Part shown: one piece after another, positions 1-6,652 of the stretch
How the letters are laid out: each line of letters opens with the position of its first letter
Position numbering within the stretch: position 1 is the first letter of the stretch
Source of the DNA: JABAYQ01 sp042091225
GTDB taxonomy: Bacteria; Bacteroidota; Bacteroidia; Flavobacteriales; UBA7312
Assembly: GCA_042091225.1 (NCBI GenBank)
Contig: JBELHW010000069.1
Location: 1-8,106 of the forward strand
Direction of reading: 5' to 3'
DNA length: 8,106 nt
Position numbers and translations under genes: made by a program
Notes under the pieces: model-generated
Databases searched by the model: none
What the model saw: only the letters and a program-made list of their open reading frames with translations
What the model was told of the DNA's origin: nothing

Positions 1-17
1 GTATTGTCATACTCTCT

Positions 18-25
18 TAAATTTG
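18..25 (+). promoter_or_regulatory. Putative Bacteroidota-type promoter -7 element for the ion channel gene
   Basis: TAAATTTG matches the Bacteroidota -7 consensus TAnnTTTG exactly. Transcription would be expected to begin about 4-6 bases further on, giving a leader of roughly 15-18 nt before the ATG at 47. The matching -33 region (TTG-like) would lie at or before the left edge, so only half of the promoter can be inspected. In DNA this AT-rich the box can occur by chance, so its position is the main support. Confidence 0.5.
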
Positions 26-46
26 TTTTAGATTTATGGGCTGAAT

Positions 47-844
47 ATGAACAAAGATAAGTTACACGAAATAATTTTTGAGGCAGATACCAAGCAAGGC
101 AAAATCTTTGATGTCGTTTTATTAATCTGTATTTTTTTATCTGTTTTTGGTGTAATGCTAGATAGCGTTTCTTCTATTCACGATAAATATGGTCATATAC
201 TTTTACTTTTTGAATGGATTTTCACAATTCTTTTTACTATTGAGTATTTTTTAAGAGTTTTTATAATTAACAAGCCTTTAAAATATATTTTCTCTTTTAT
301 GGGGATTGTAGATTTATTGGCTATTATACCTACTTACCTTGTGTTTATTTATCCGCCACTCCGTTTTATGGTTGATATACGAGTAATCAGATTAATTAGA
401 ATTTTTAGGGTTTTTAAACTATCAAGATATTTGAGAGGTGCTCATGTTATGCAAATAGCGTTAAGATCGTCAAGGCCTAAAATCATAGTTTTTCTACTTT
501 CAGTAATTTTAATTGTTATTATATTAGGAACGCTAATGTATATAATTGAAGGTCAGAAGAATGGCTTTGATAATATATTTAAGTCTATTTATTGGGCGGT
601 TGTTACCCTAACAACTGTTGGTTATGGTGATGTTGTTCCATCAACTATATTCGGACAGTTCATTGCTTCTTTAATAATGATTTTAGGTTATGGAATTATT
701 GCTGTTCCTACCGGAATTGTAACGTCATCTTTAGTTAACAAAAAAACGCTTACCTCTACACAAAATTGCAAATCATGTTCTAAAGAAGGCCATGAAATTG
801 ATGCTTTGCATTGTAAGTTTTGTGGTGTTAAATTAAACGATTAG
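47..844 (+). CDS. Voltage-gated potassium channel (ion transporter family) with C-terminal zinc ribbon
   Basis: A 265-residue inner-membrane protein with the six-helix voltage-gated cation channel layout. Hydrophobic segments occupy about residues 20-40, 50-74, 80-103, 145-167 and 203-228. The fourth segment is a clear voltage sensor, with basic residues every third position (R112, R115, R118, R121, K124). The pore loop carries the K+ selectivity filter T189-T-V-G-Y-G-D195, which indicates potassium rather than sodium or calcium. The inner helix has a Pro-Thr-Gly hinge at 221-223. After it comes a short tail with two Cys-x2-Cys pairs (C241/C244 and C256/C259) that looks like a cytoplasmic zinc ribbon. 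The ATG start puts the first helix at a normal distance from the N-terminus. The gene ends 17 bp inside the 3' end of the convergent kinase gene. Potassium selectivity is well supported; the gating role and the function of the tail are not known from sequence. Confidence 0.9.
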   Translation: MNKDKLHEIIFEADTKQGKIFDVVLLICIFLSVFGVMLDSVSSIHDKYGHILLLFEWIFTILFTIEYFLRVFIINKPLKYIFSFMGIVDLLAIIPTYLVFIYPPLRFMVDIRVIRLIRIFRVFKLSRYLRGAHVMQIALRSSRPKIIVFLLSVILIVIILGTLMYIIEGQKNGFDNIFKSIYWAVVTLTTVGYGDVVPSTIFGQFIASLIMILGYGIIAVPTGIVTSSLVNKKTLTSTQNCKSCSKEGHEIDALHCKFCGVKLND

Positions 845-1799
845 CTTGTTCAATTACTTCTTCTTTCTTTAGAGAAGCCACACCAACTTTTTTACACGAT
901 AACCCACCGCATAAGTTCGCGAATTTTATAGCACTTTTTTTAGAAAGTGAAGATTTATACACTAGAGCTAAAACTGCAATAACACAATCACCAGCACCGG
1001 AGACATCTAAAATATTATTAATAAAAACAGGAAGATGAAACTCAATTTCTTCATTTTGATAGAAAATTCCATTTTCGGATAGTGTAACAACCATTTCTTT
1101 AACATTCAATTTTTTCCTTTGCTTACTTACTTCCAAAGAGATAGATTGTAAATCTGATTTATCTAAATTCTTAATAGAATAATTATTTAACTCTTTAAGA
1201 TTTGGCTTGAATAAACTAACATTTTTATATTCCCAATAGTTATCTATTTTAGGATCAACTAAAGTAGGAATGTTTAATTTATTACAGCTTTCAATAATTT
1301 TTGAAATTACATTTTTGGTAAGTACTCCCTTATTATAATCTTGAAATAAAACCAAATCGATTTCATTTAAGGAGTTATTAATTAATTGAATAAATTCAAT
1401 TTCAGATTTTATGTCATGAGTGTCTTCTTCATCAACCCTTAATTGATGTTTATCATTACTAATAATTCTTGTTTTAGTTGTAGTAAGTCTGTCTTCTTGT
1501 AATATACCTTCTATTGATAAATCAAAATTTTGCATTAGTTGGAGTAAACCATTGTCGTTGTTCCCTATAACAGACATTAATTTTGCTTTTGCTCCTAGAG
1601 ACTTGATGTTTAAAGCAACATTAGCTGCTCCACCAAGTTTCTTTTCATATTTGATAGCCTTTACAATTGGGATTGGAGCTTCTGGAGAAATTCGCTCAAT
1701 ATCACCCCAAATATAGGAATCAATCATAGCATCACCAATGACTAAAATATTTAGATTACTAAAATCATTGATTATTTTCTCCCAATTAACAGTTGACAT
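828..1799 (-). CDS. rfaE1: D-glycero-beta-D-manno-heptose-7-phosphate kinase, RfaE1-type (PfkB family)
   Basis: A 323-residue PfkB/ribokinase-fold sugar kinase resembling the kinase half of HldE (RfaE domain I), which phosphorylates heptose 7-phosphate at C1 on the way to ADP-heptose for the lipopolysaccharide core. Visible family signatures are the N-terminal strand LVIGDAMID (19-27), the following W31-G-D...R36-I-S-P-E-A-P block, the substrate-loop motif G56-G-A-A-N60-V-A-L-N, and the C-terminal ATP/anion-hole motif D265-V-S-G-A-G-D271 with D271 as predicted catalytic base. The length matches the kinase domain alone; the nucleotidyltransferase domain of bifunctional HldE is absent, so that step must be encoded elsewhere. 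The ATG lies one base after the stop codon of the aminotransferase gene, so the two are almost certainly co-transcribed. The last 17 bp overlap the convergent channel gene. Another PfkB sugar kinase specificity is possible but less likely given the R-I-S-P-E-A-P block. Confidence 0.83.
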   Translation of the reverse strand: MSTVNWEKIINDFSNLNILVIGDAMIDSYIWGDIERISPEAPIPIVKAIKYEKKLGGAANVALNIKSLGAKAKLMSVIGNNDNGLLQLMQNFDLSIEGILQEDRLTTTKTRIISNDKHQLRVDEEDTHDIKSEIEFIQLINNSLNEIDLVLFQDYNKGVLTKNVISKIIESCNKLNIPTLVDPKIDNYWEYKNVSLFKPNLKELNNYSIKNLDKSDLQSISLEVSKQRKKLNVKEMVVTLSENGIFYQNEEIEFHLPVFINNILDVSGAGDCVIAVLALVYKSSLSKKSAIKFANLCGGLSCKKVGVASLKKEEVIEQANRLI

Positions 1800-1800
1800 T

Positions 1801-2994
1801 TTATGATAACTTACTTAAAGCTATTTTTATTCTTTTTGCTGCTTCTAAAAGATTTTCTTCTGATGCGGCATAAGATATTCTAACACAATTAGGAGTGCCG
1901 AAAGCTATACCAGAAACTAAAGCTACATGAGCATTGTTTAACAGATACATACAAAAATCAGAAGAATCTTTAATAATTTCTCCATTTGCTTTTTTACCAA
2001 AGTAATAAGAAACGTCTGGGAAAATATAAAATGCACCTTGTGGAATGTTACATTTAACTCCTGGTATTTCTGACAATAACTTTAGCATTAAATCTCTTCT
2101 ATTTAAAAAAGCATTTTTCATGCCTTCTAATTCTTTAGGATTTGCGAGCATTGCTGTTTCAGCAGCTTTTTGAGCGATAGCACATGTTGCTGAGGTAACC
2201 TGACCTTGAATTTTATTACATGCATCAGCAATCCATTTTGGTGCTGCAATGTATCCTACTCTCCATCCTGTCATAGCAAAACCCTTTGAAACACCGTTTA
2301 CAGTAATAACTCTATCTTTTATAGCATCTATTCTAGCTAAACTGTAATGAGGGCTTCCAAAGTTTATTAGCTCGTAAATTTCGTCGCAAACCACATAAAT
2401 ATTTGGATAATCTTTTAAAACTGAAGCAATGTCTTCAAGTTCTTTTTTTGTATAAACAGTTCCGCTTGGATTACAAGGAGTACTAAAAATTAGCATTTTA
2501 GTATTTTGTGTGATGCTATCTCTTAATTGTTGCGGACTTATTTTAAAATCATTTTCTATGGAACTTTCAATAACAACTGGTTTAGCTTCACCCAATTTTA
2601 CAAGCTCAAAATAACTTACCCAGTATGGAGCTGGAAGTATAACTTCATCTCCGGGGTTTAATAAACATAGGCATAAGTTAGCTATAGATTGTTTTGCACC
2701 TGTTGAAACAATGATGTTTTCAGCTGAATAATCTAATTTATTATCTCGTTTAAGTTTTTTGCAAATTGCTTCTCTGAGCTCTATTAATCCTGGAACAGGA
2801 GTATAATGAGAATAATTGTCGTCTATGGCTTTTTTTGCAGATTCTTTGATAAAATCTGGAGTATCAAAATCAGGCTCACCTAGGCTCAAAGCAATGATAT
2901 CGTGGCCTTGTTGTTTGAGTTCTCTACTCATTCTAGCCATTGCTAAGGTAGCAGACTCGGATAATCTTAGAAGTCTATCGGAAACTTTTGTCAT
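1801..2994 (-). CDS. Class I PLP-dependent aminotransferase, aspartate aminotransferase-like (subgroup Ib)
   Basis: A 397-residue cytoplasmic fold-type I aminotransferase of normal length. The N-terminal block LSLGEPDFDTP (36-46) is typical of the AspB/AspC Ib group. Further landmarks are the YTPVPGL segment (64-70), the PAPYWVSY cofactor-pocket motif (121-128), N175 in the CNPSGT motif, D204 and Y207 contacting the pyridine ring, the Schiff-base lysine K237 in SKGFAMTGWR, and R372 in the VRISYA motif that binds the substrate carboxylate. All key residues are present, so the enzyme should be active. Subgroup Ib enzymes use aspartate or glutamate with 2-oxo acids, and some also accept prephenate; sequence alone does not settle the substrate. 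It is the first gene of a two-gene minus-strand unit with the heptose kinase (1-bp gap) and has its own predicted promoter at 3023-3030. No Shine-Dalgarno sequence is visible before the ATG. Confidence 0.92.
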   Translation of the reverse strand: MTKVSDRLLRLSESATLAMARMSRELKQQGHDIIALSLGEPDFDTPDFIKESAKKAIDDNYSHYTPVPGLIELREAICKKLKRDNKLDYSAENIIVSTGAKQSIANLCLCLLNPGDEVILPAPYWVSYFELVKLGEAKPVVIESSIENDFKISPQQLRDSITQNTKMLIFSTPCNPSGTVYTKKELEDIASVLKDYPNIYVVCDEIYELINFGSPHYSLARIDAIKDRVITVNGVSKGFAMTGWRVGYIAAPKWIADACNKIQGQVTSATCAIAQKAAETAMLANPKELEGMKNAFLNRRDLMLKLLSEIPGVKCNIPQGAFYIFPDVSYYFGKKANGEIIKDSSDFCMYLLNNAHVALVSGIAFGTPNCVRISYAASEENLLEAAKRIKIALSKLS

Positions 2995-3022
2995 TATTTA
3001 ATATTATAAATTGTTAAGCTTA

Positions 3023-3030
3023 CAAATCTA
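3023..3030 (-). promoter_or_regulatory. Putative -7 promoter element for the aminotransferase-kinase unit
   Basis: Read on the minus strand this is TAGATTTG, a perfect match to TAnnTTTG. The expected transcription start is near 3018, giving a leader of about 24 nt before the ATG at 2994. No clear TTG appears about 20 bp upstream, so the -33 half is weak. The short palindrome TAAGCTTA (3015-3022) sits right at the predicted start; its meaning is unknown. Confidence 0.5.
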
Positions 3031-3085
3031 ATAAATAAGTATTAACCGTACTTTAAGATTATTTACTTTTTAAATCTATTTTTAT

Positions 3086-3093
3086 TAAATTTG
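3086..3093 (+). promoter_or_regulatory. Putative -7 promoter element for the secreted fibronectin-III protein
   Basis: TAAATTTG is an exact TAnnTTTG match, about 43 bp before the ATG at 3137. It predicts a start near 3098 and a leader of about 39 nt, very rich in T and lacking a Shine-Dalgarno sequence. It is divergent from the aminotransferase promoter, with the two -7 boxes 55 bp apart. No TTG is seen at the -33 position. Confidence 0.5.
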
Positions 3094-3136
3094 TTAGGCA
3101 ATGAATAACCTTTAACCTTTTTACTTTTTTTTATAT

Positions 3137-4579
3137 ATGAAATTTCGATTTCTTTCAATTTGTTTTTTATTCATTTTTTTTGCTAAATCTAGTAATGGAC
3201 AGTGCCCCTCTGCTTCGGGTTTATATGTTGATAATTTTAATTTTACTTCTGCATCAACTTCTGTTGAAGGATTTTGGGATTCAATGTCTGATACTGAGGT
3301 AGATCACTTTATGATAAAATATAAGAAATTAGAGGATTCTGAATGGAATAACCTATTAGCTAACGATAGTTCAGCAACCTCAAAAGTAATTGGAGGATTA
3401 GATTTTAACACTTCTTATCATTGGACTGTTATTGCATATTGTTCCGAAAACCAGTCTGATCCTGCTCAATGGGCTGAATTAGACACATTTCTAACAATAT
3501 CTTATATAGAATGTCCTTCTACTTCAAATTTATTTGTAGATAATATTATAATAAATGAAAATCAGGCTTTTGCTGATGGAAATTGGGATTCCATGCTTGG
3601 TTTTGGTGTAGATCATTTTATGCTAGAGTTTAAGACTTTGGAAGCAAACGATTCTTCTTGGACTCTCTTGTCGAATATGGATAGTACTTTTACTCAAAGA
3701 ACAATGGGAAATTTAGAGTTAAATAGTTCTTACGAATGGCGGGTTAGAAGTTATTGTTCAGTAAATCAATCTTACTACTCTGATTGGTCTGTAAGAGATA
3801 CCTTTGAAATAGGGGAGTTCGTTCCTCAACCTTTTGATCCTCAAGTAAATTTAAATTTAGATAATCAAATTTGCGAGGGCTTATCAAATTTATCTATTTC
3901 TGTTTCTCAAACACTTAATCAGCCTGACATACAATCTTCTTCTATCCTGTCAAATTCAGGTTCATTTGAAATTTCGGCGATGGAGGAACATGAAGTAATA
4001 GGAGAGGCATATGTTAATGCGGGAAATGGATTTATTCAAAATTATTATGACCTTATTGTTCACGATTTAATAAGTGATGATAAAGTTGAAATTGCCTTGA
4101 AAAATATTGATACAGGTTTTAATGATATTTATTTTGAAATTGAAAATACTGGTACCGGTATTAAAGTACTAATTAATTCACCTAACGACCAGAACAATTA
4201 TACATCAGGAAATTCTATAGATATAACTTTCGAAAATGTTTTTAGGAACCCTGTCCCTAGTGTATTAGAATTTTACTTTACTGTTTCTTCTGAATTAGGT
4301 GATAATTTTAGTAATCAAATTGATTTTTTAATTGAATGCTCTTCTATAAACCCTAATCATTCAAAATATAGTGTATATCCTAATCCGGTTAACTCTTTTT
4401 TGACTGTAGAATTAGATGGCTTAAAGACAATATATTTATTTAATAGTATGGGTCAAGAAGTTTTTAAACAAACTACTACAAAAAATGCTGTTGATTTTTC
4501 AGTAGTTTCAAAAGGAGTTTATTTTCTGAAAATTGAAATGGGCGACCTTGTTTTTATTGAAAAATTAATCGTCAGATAA
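3137..4579 (+). CDS. Secreted protein with two fibronectin-III-like repeats and a type IX secretion sorting domain
   Basis: A 480-residue exported protein. Residues 1-21 form a Sec signal peptide (basic start, hydrophobic core, probable cleavage after S-N-G21 before Q22); Cys23 is not in a good lipobox, so it does not look like a lipoprotein. Two related repeats follow, about residues 23-121 and 126-226. Each opens with C-P-S, has a W-D-S-M then V-D-H-F-M pattern, and closes with a W-x-V-x-x-Y-C-S strand, the layout of a fibronectin type III-like domain. Residues about 235-400 form a beta-rich region I cannot assign. Residues 410-480 are a type-A sorting domain: Y-S-V-Y-P-N-P-V-N at 411-419, a Y-L-F-N-S-M-G-Q strand, then K-G-V-Y-F-L-K-I near the end. 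This directs export through the type IX system to the cell surface or medium. There are no catalytic signatures, so adhesion or binding is only an inference. Its 3' end overlaps the convergent MFS gene by 15 bp. Confidence 0.88.
   Translation: MKFRFLSICFLFIFFAKSSNGQCPSASGLYVDNFNFTSASTSVEGFWDSMSDTEVDHFMIKYKKLEDSEWNNLLANDSSATSKVIGGLDFNTSYHWTVIAYCSENQSDPAQWAELDTFLTISYIECPSTSNLFVDNIIINENQAFADGNWDSMLGFGVDHFMLEFKTLEANDSSWTLLSNMDSTFTQRTMGNLELNSSYEWRVRSYCSVNQSYYSDWSVRDTFEIGEFVPQPFDPQVNLNLDNQICEGLSNLSISVSQTLNQPDIQSSSILSNSGSFEISAMEEHEVIGEAYVNAGNGFIQNYYDLIVHDLISDDKVEIALKNIDTGFNDIYFEIENTGTGIKVLINSPNDQNNYTSGNSIDITFENVFRNPVPSVLEFYFTVSSELGDNFSNQIDFLIECSSINPNHSKYSVYPNPVNSFLTVELDGLKTIYLFNSMGQEVFKQTTTKNAVDFSVVSKGVYFLKIEMGDLVFIEKLIVR
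3203..3814 (+). repeat. Tandem intragenic repeat encoding two fibronectin-III-like domains
   Basis: Two adjacent units of about 100 codons, offset by 103 codons at their opening C-P-S motifs (residues 23 and 126). The similarity is still visible at the DNA level around 3299 and 3608, where both copies carry GTAGATCA, then TTTATG and an aligned TTAAGA/ATAAGA stretch. The units have diverged too far for this to be a recent duplication, and most of the similarity is at protein level. Confidence 0.7.
4364..4576 (+). other. Coding segment for the T9SS C-terminal sorting domain (type A)
   Basis: Residues 410-480 of the secreted protein. The opening Y-P-N-P motif (414-417), the central G-Q-E-V-F turn (439-443), the K-G-V-Y-F-L strand (459-464) and the basic final residue (Arg480) match the family pattern. 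In known T9SS cargo this domain is recognised by the translocon and usually removed after export. Its presence implies that a full T9SS is encoded elsewhere in the genome. Confidence 0.88.
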
Positions 4580-5740
4580 GTCTAGTTTCCACAAAGAAAT
4601 AAGACTTAAAACTGTTGTTGTTATTCCAAGAATAAAAAGTCCGTTTCCTAAAGAACCATTATCACTTACCCATCCTATAACAGGAGCGGTTATTGCAAAG
4701 CTTAATCTAATACAAAAACTTCTTACAGAAAGAACAGTTGCCCTAATCTCAGATGAGGTTTCCTTATTTATTAAGTTATATAATGTCGGTGTTGCAAAGC
4801 CTCTCATTACATAAATTACAATTAAAAATATAAGTCCGTAATAATTGTTTATTGAAGAAAGTCCAATAAAACAAATTCCAATTATTGACGCAATAATCAA
4901 TAGTTTTGTTTTTTGATTAATTAATGGGTTTAATTTGTAGGAGTTTACAGATGAAAATCCTGCTGTTAAATTTAGCATGGCCCAAACGAATCCGAAATAC
5001 TTTAAAGGTAAGTCAATAGAGGTAAAATAGGGTTGAGCAAACCAAGCTGCAGATAATGTTGCCATTCCTATTGATGAAGATAAAAGAATAAGTTTTCTTA
5101 ATTGCTTATTTTCTACAAGAGAAAATCTAACAACTTTTAAAATAGAATTTAGATTTCTTTCTAATTTATTTTTTAAGCCTAAATCTGGTTCGACCAGACT
5201 AAAAGCAAACGGAATAACAAGAAAGGCTACTCCTGTTTGTACATACCAAGGATATCTTAAAGAATAAACTGCAAGTAATCCTCCAAGAATACCTGCAATA
5301 GATTCCGAAAAATTACCAATTCCATACGATCTTCCTTCAATTTTATCATAATTATCTGTTTTCTTGGAGCTTATAAGGGTATCGTAAAGAAGTGCTGAGT
5401 CTGATCCAGAGATAAAACTTTGTCCAATTCCTAATAGGATTTGTGCTAATATAAATTGCCAAAAAGAAAAAGATAAGCTAATAATTAAAAAACCAAAAAA
5501 ACTTAAGAAAGAACCAATAATAAGTGATTTTTTCCTCCCTAAAGCGTCAGCGAAAAAGCCAGAAGGGATTTCCATACATGCAACGATTATGGAGTAAGTC
5601 GATTGTAAAATCATAATTTCAAATAGAGATAAGCCTTGATCTTGAAAAAATATTACAATAATTGGCATTGTAAGTAAAAACCATCTTAGTCCTTTAATTA
5701 CATATAACTTCCAAACATTAGATTCAATCTTTTGATTCAT
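4565..5740 (-). CDS. Major facilitator superfamily transporter, substrate unknown
   Basis: A 391-residue polytopic inner-membrane protein with the 12-helix MFS layout of two six-helix halves joined by a polar loop near residues 185-215. The MFS signature between helices 2 and 3 is clear: G61-F-F-A-D65-A-L-G-R69-K-K. The fourth-helix region has a G-I-G-Q-S-F then S-G-S-D-S-A-L-L-Y-D block (104-120), with charged residues (D114, D120) seen in one MFS branch of uncharacterised and drug-type exporters. Proton-driven export or import is the family expectation; no motif identifies the substrate. The ATG overlaps the xerD stop codon as ATGA, which suggests translational coupling to xerD and supports this start. 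The 3' end overlaps the convergent secreted-protein gene by 15 bp. Confidence 0.88.
   Translation of the reverse strand: MNQKIESNVWKLYVIKGLRWFLLTMPIIVIFFQDQGLSLFEIMILQSTYSIIVACMEIPSGFFADALGRKKSLIIGSFLSFFGFLIISLSFSFWQFILAQILLGIGQSFISGSDSALLYDTLISSKKTDNYDKIEGRSYGIGNFSESIAGILGGLLAVYSLRYPWYVQTGVAFLVIPFAFSLVEPDLGLKNKLERNLNSILKVVRFSLVENKQLRKLILLSSSIGMATLSAAWFAQPYFTSIDLPLKYFGFVWAMLNLTAGFSSVNSYKLNPLINQKTKLLIIASIIGICFIGLSSINNYYGLIFLIVIYVMRGFATPTLYNLINKETSSEIRATVLSVRSFCIRLSFAITAPVIGWVSDNGSLGNGLFILGITTTVLSLISLWKLDLSDD
4577..4608 (+). terminator. Imperfect hairpin at the end of the secreted-protein gene, possible transcription end
   Basis: Starting at the TAA stop codon, TAAGTCT (4577-4583) pairs with AGACTTA (4602-4608). 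After an A-A mismatch, an inner GTTTC/GAAAT helix (with one G-U pair) closes a 6-nt loop. On neither strand does a strong T-run directly follow the stem, so this is not a classical intrinsic terminator. It may slow or mark the ends of convergent transcripts, or may be fortuitous, since it also encodes the MFS C-terminus. Confidence 0.3.
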
Positions 5741-6636
5741 GCTCTTGGATGAAATGATTTAATAGACTCTTTTATGTAATCTGAATCTAAATGGGTGTAT
5801 ATTTCGGTAGTAGTTATTGATTCGTGCCCTAACATTTCTTGTACTGCTCGTAAATTAGCACCGGCTTCGATTAGATGAGTTGCAAAGCTGTGCCTGAATG
5901 TATGAGGGCTAATGTTTTTTTTGATATTCGCTTTTTCCGACAATTTTTTAACAATGGTAAAGATCATCACTCTTGTCAGTTTTCTTCCGTTCCTATTTAA
6001 AAATATATAATCTCTATTATCTTTTTGAATTTTTTGATGATTTCTATTTTCAATAAAATATAGTTCGATGAGGTCATTTGCTATTTCACCGATTGGAATT
6101 AATCTTTCTTTATTTCCTTTGCCTTCAACTTTTATAAACCCATCTTTTTTATACCAATTAGAAATTTTAAGGTTTGTCAATTCAGAAACTCTTAATCCAC
6201 AACTATACAAAACTTCAATAATAGCTTTATTTCTATTTCCTTGAGGATGGCTAAGGTCTATGTTATTTATTAACTTATCAATTTCGTTTGTACTTAATGT
6301 TTCAGGAAGGTAGGATCCTATTTTAGGGTTTTCAATTGTTTGAACAGGATTTTGTGTAATAATATTTTCTAAAATTAGATAATTGAAAAAAGACTTTAAA
6401 CTTGATATTATTCTTGCTTGAGATTTTGCACTTAAACCAACTTTAGCTACCCATTGAATAAAATCTCGAATATCTTTTGTTTTTATTTTAGTTGGAGGAT
6501 TACTGTTTTCCTTCATCTCTAAAAAAGATATCAATTTTTTAACATCCCTTTGGTAAGATTCAAAAGTATTTTCTGAAAGTGATTTTTCAAATAAAATGTG
6601 TGATCTAAATTCTTTTATGTAATTAATCCAACTCAT
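5737..6636 (-). CDS. xerD: Site-specific tyrosine recombinase XerD
   Basis: A 299-residue tyrosine recombinase of the length typical for XerC/XerD. Residues about 1-90 form the N-terminal SAM-like core-binding domain; about 115-290 form the catalytic domain. All six expected catalytic residues are visible: R149 in SCGLRVSEL, K173 in the beta-hairpin GKGNKERL, H245 and R248 in HTFRHSFATHL, H271 in LGHESITTTEIY, and the nucleophile Y280. With a partner recombinase it would resolve chromosome dimers at dif near the terminus. XerD rather than XerC is inferred from overall resemblance and from the neighbouring aroQ, an arrangement I recall as common in Bacteroidota. The start is 16 bp from the divergent aroQ start, and the stop overlaps the MFS start by 4 bp. 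There is no integron, phage or att-like repeat nearby, so this is a housekeeping copy. Confidence 0.9.
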   Translation of the reverse strand: MSWINYIKEFRSHILFEKSLSENTFESYQRDVKKLISFLEMKENSNPPTKIKTKDIRDFIQWVAKVGLSAKSQARIISSLKSFFNYLILENIITQNPVQTIENPKIGSYLPETLSTNEIDKLINNIDLSHPQGNRNKAIIEVLYSCGLRVSELTNLKISNWYKKDGFIKVEGKGNKERLIPIGEIANDLIELYFIENRNHQKIQKDNRDYIFLNRNGRKLTRVMIFTIVKKLSEKANIKKNISPHTFRHSFATHLIEAGANLRAVQEMLGHESITTTEIYTHLDSDYIKESIKSFHPRA

Positions 6637-6640
6637 TAAC

Positions 6641-6648
6641 TAAATTTG
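6641..6648 (+). promoter_or_regulatory. Putative -7 promoter element of aroQ, predicting a leaderless or near-leaderless mRNA
   Basis: TAAATTTG matches TAnnTTTG perfectly and is followed by only CAGT before the aroQ ATG at 6653. With the usual distance from this element to the start of transcription, the mRNA would begin at or within a base or two of the A of ATG. The box lies inside the 16-bp gap between the aroQ and xerD start codons. No clear TTG is seen about 20 bp upstream, and that stretch is xerD coding sequence. On the minus strand I see no equally good box for xerD; TATCTTCA inside aroQ is a two-mismatch candidate. Confidence 0.55.
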
Positions 6649-6652
6649 CAGT

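Noticed and set aside
2816..3001. 61-codon plus-strand open frame opposite the aminotransferase start
   Set aside because: It lies entirely antisense to the well-supported N-terminus of the aminotransferase, has no recognisable domain and no promoter or ribosome signal of its own; it is a shadow frame.
3015..3022. Palindrome TAAGCTTA at the predicted aminotransferase transcription start, possible operator
   Set aside because: Only 8 bp with imperfect flanks and no second copy in the window; not enough to call a binding site.
3101..3115. Four-codon mini-ORF (ATG to TAA) in the leader of the secreted-protein gene, suggesting a leader peptide
   Set aside because: Too short, with no run of regulatory codons and no attenuator-like hairpin pair; in AT-rich DNA it is expected by chance.
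4148..4160. GGTACC/ACCGGT overlapping palindromes inside the secreted-protein gene
   Set aside because: They lie in coding sequence for the T-G-T-G turn and are explained by that codon run; no partner repeats are found.
5737..6636. Tyrosine recombinase as a sign of a genomic island or integron
   Set aside because: It has XerD length and context, with no att repeats, cassette array, excisionase or cargo genes nearby, and no dif-like site seen beside it.
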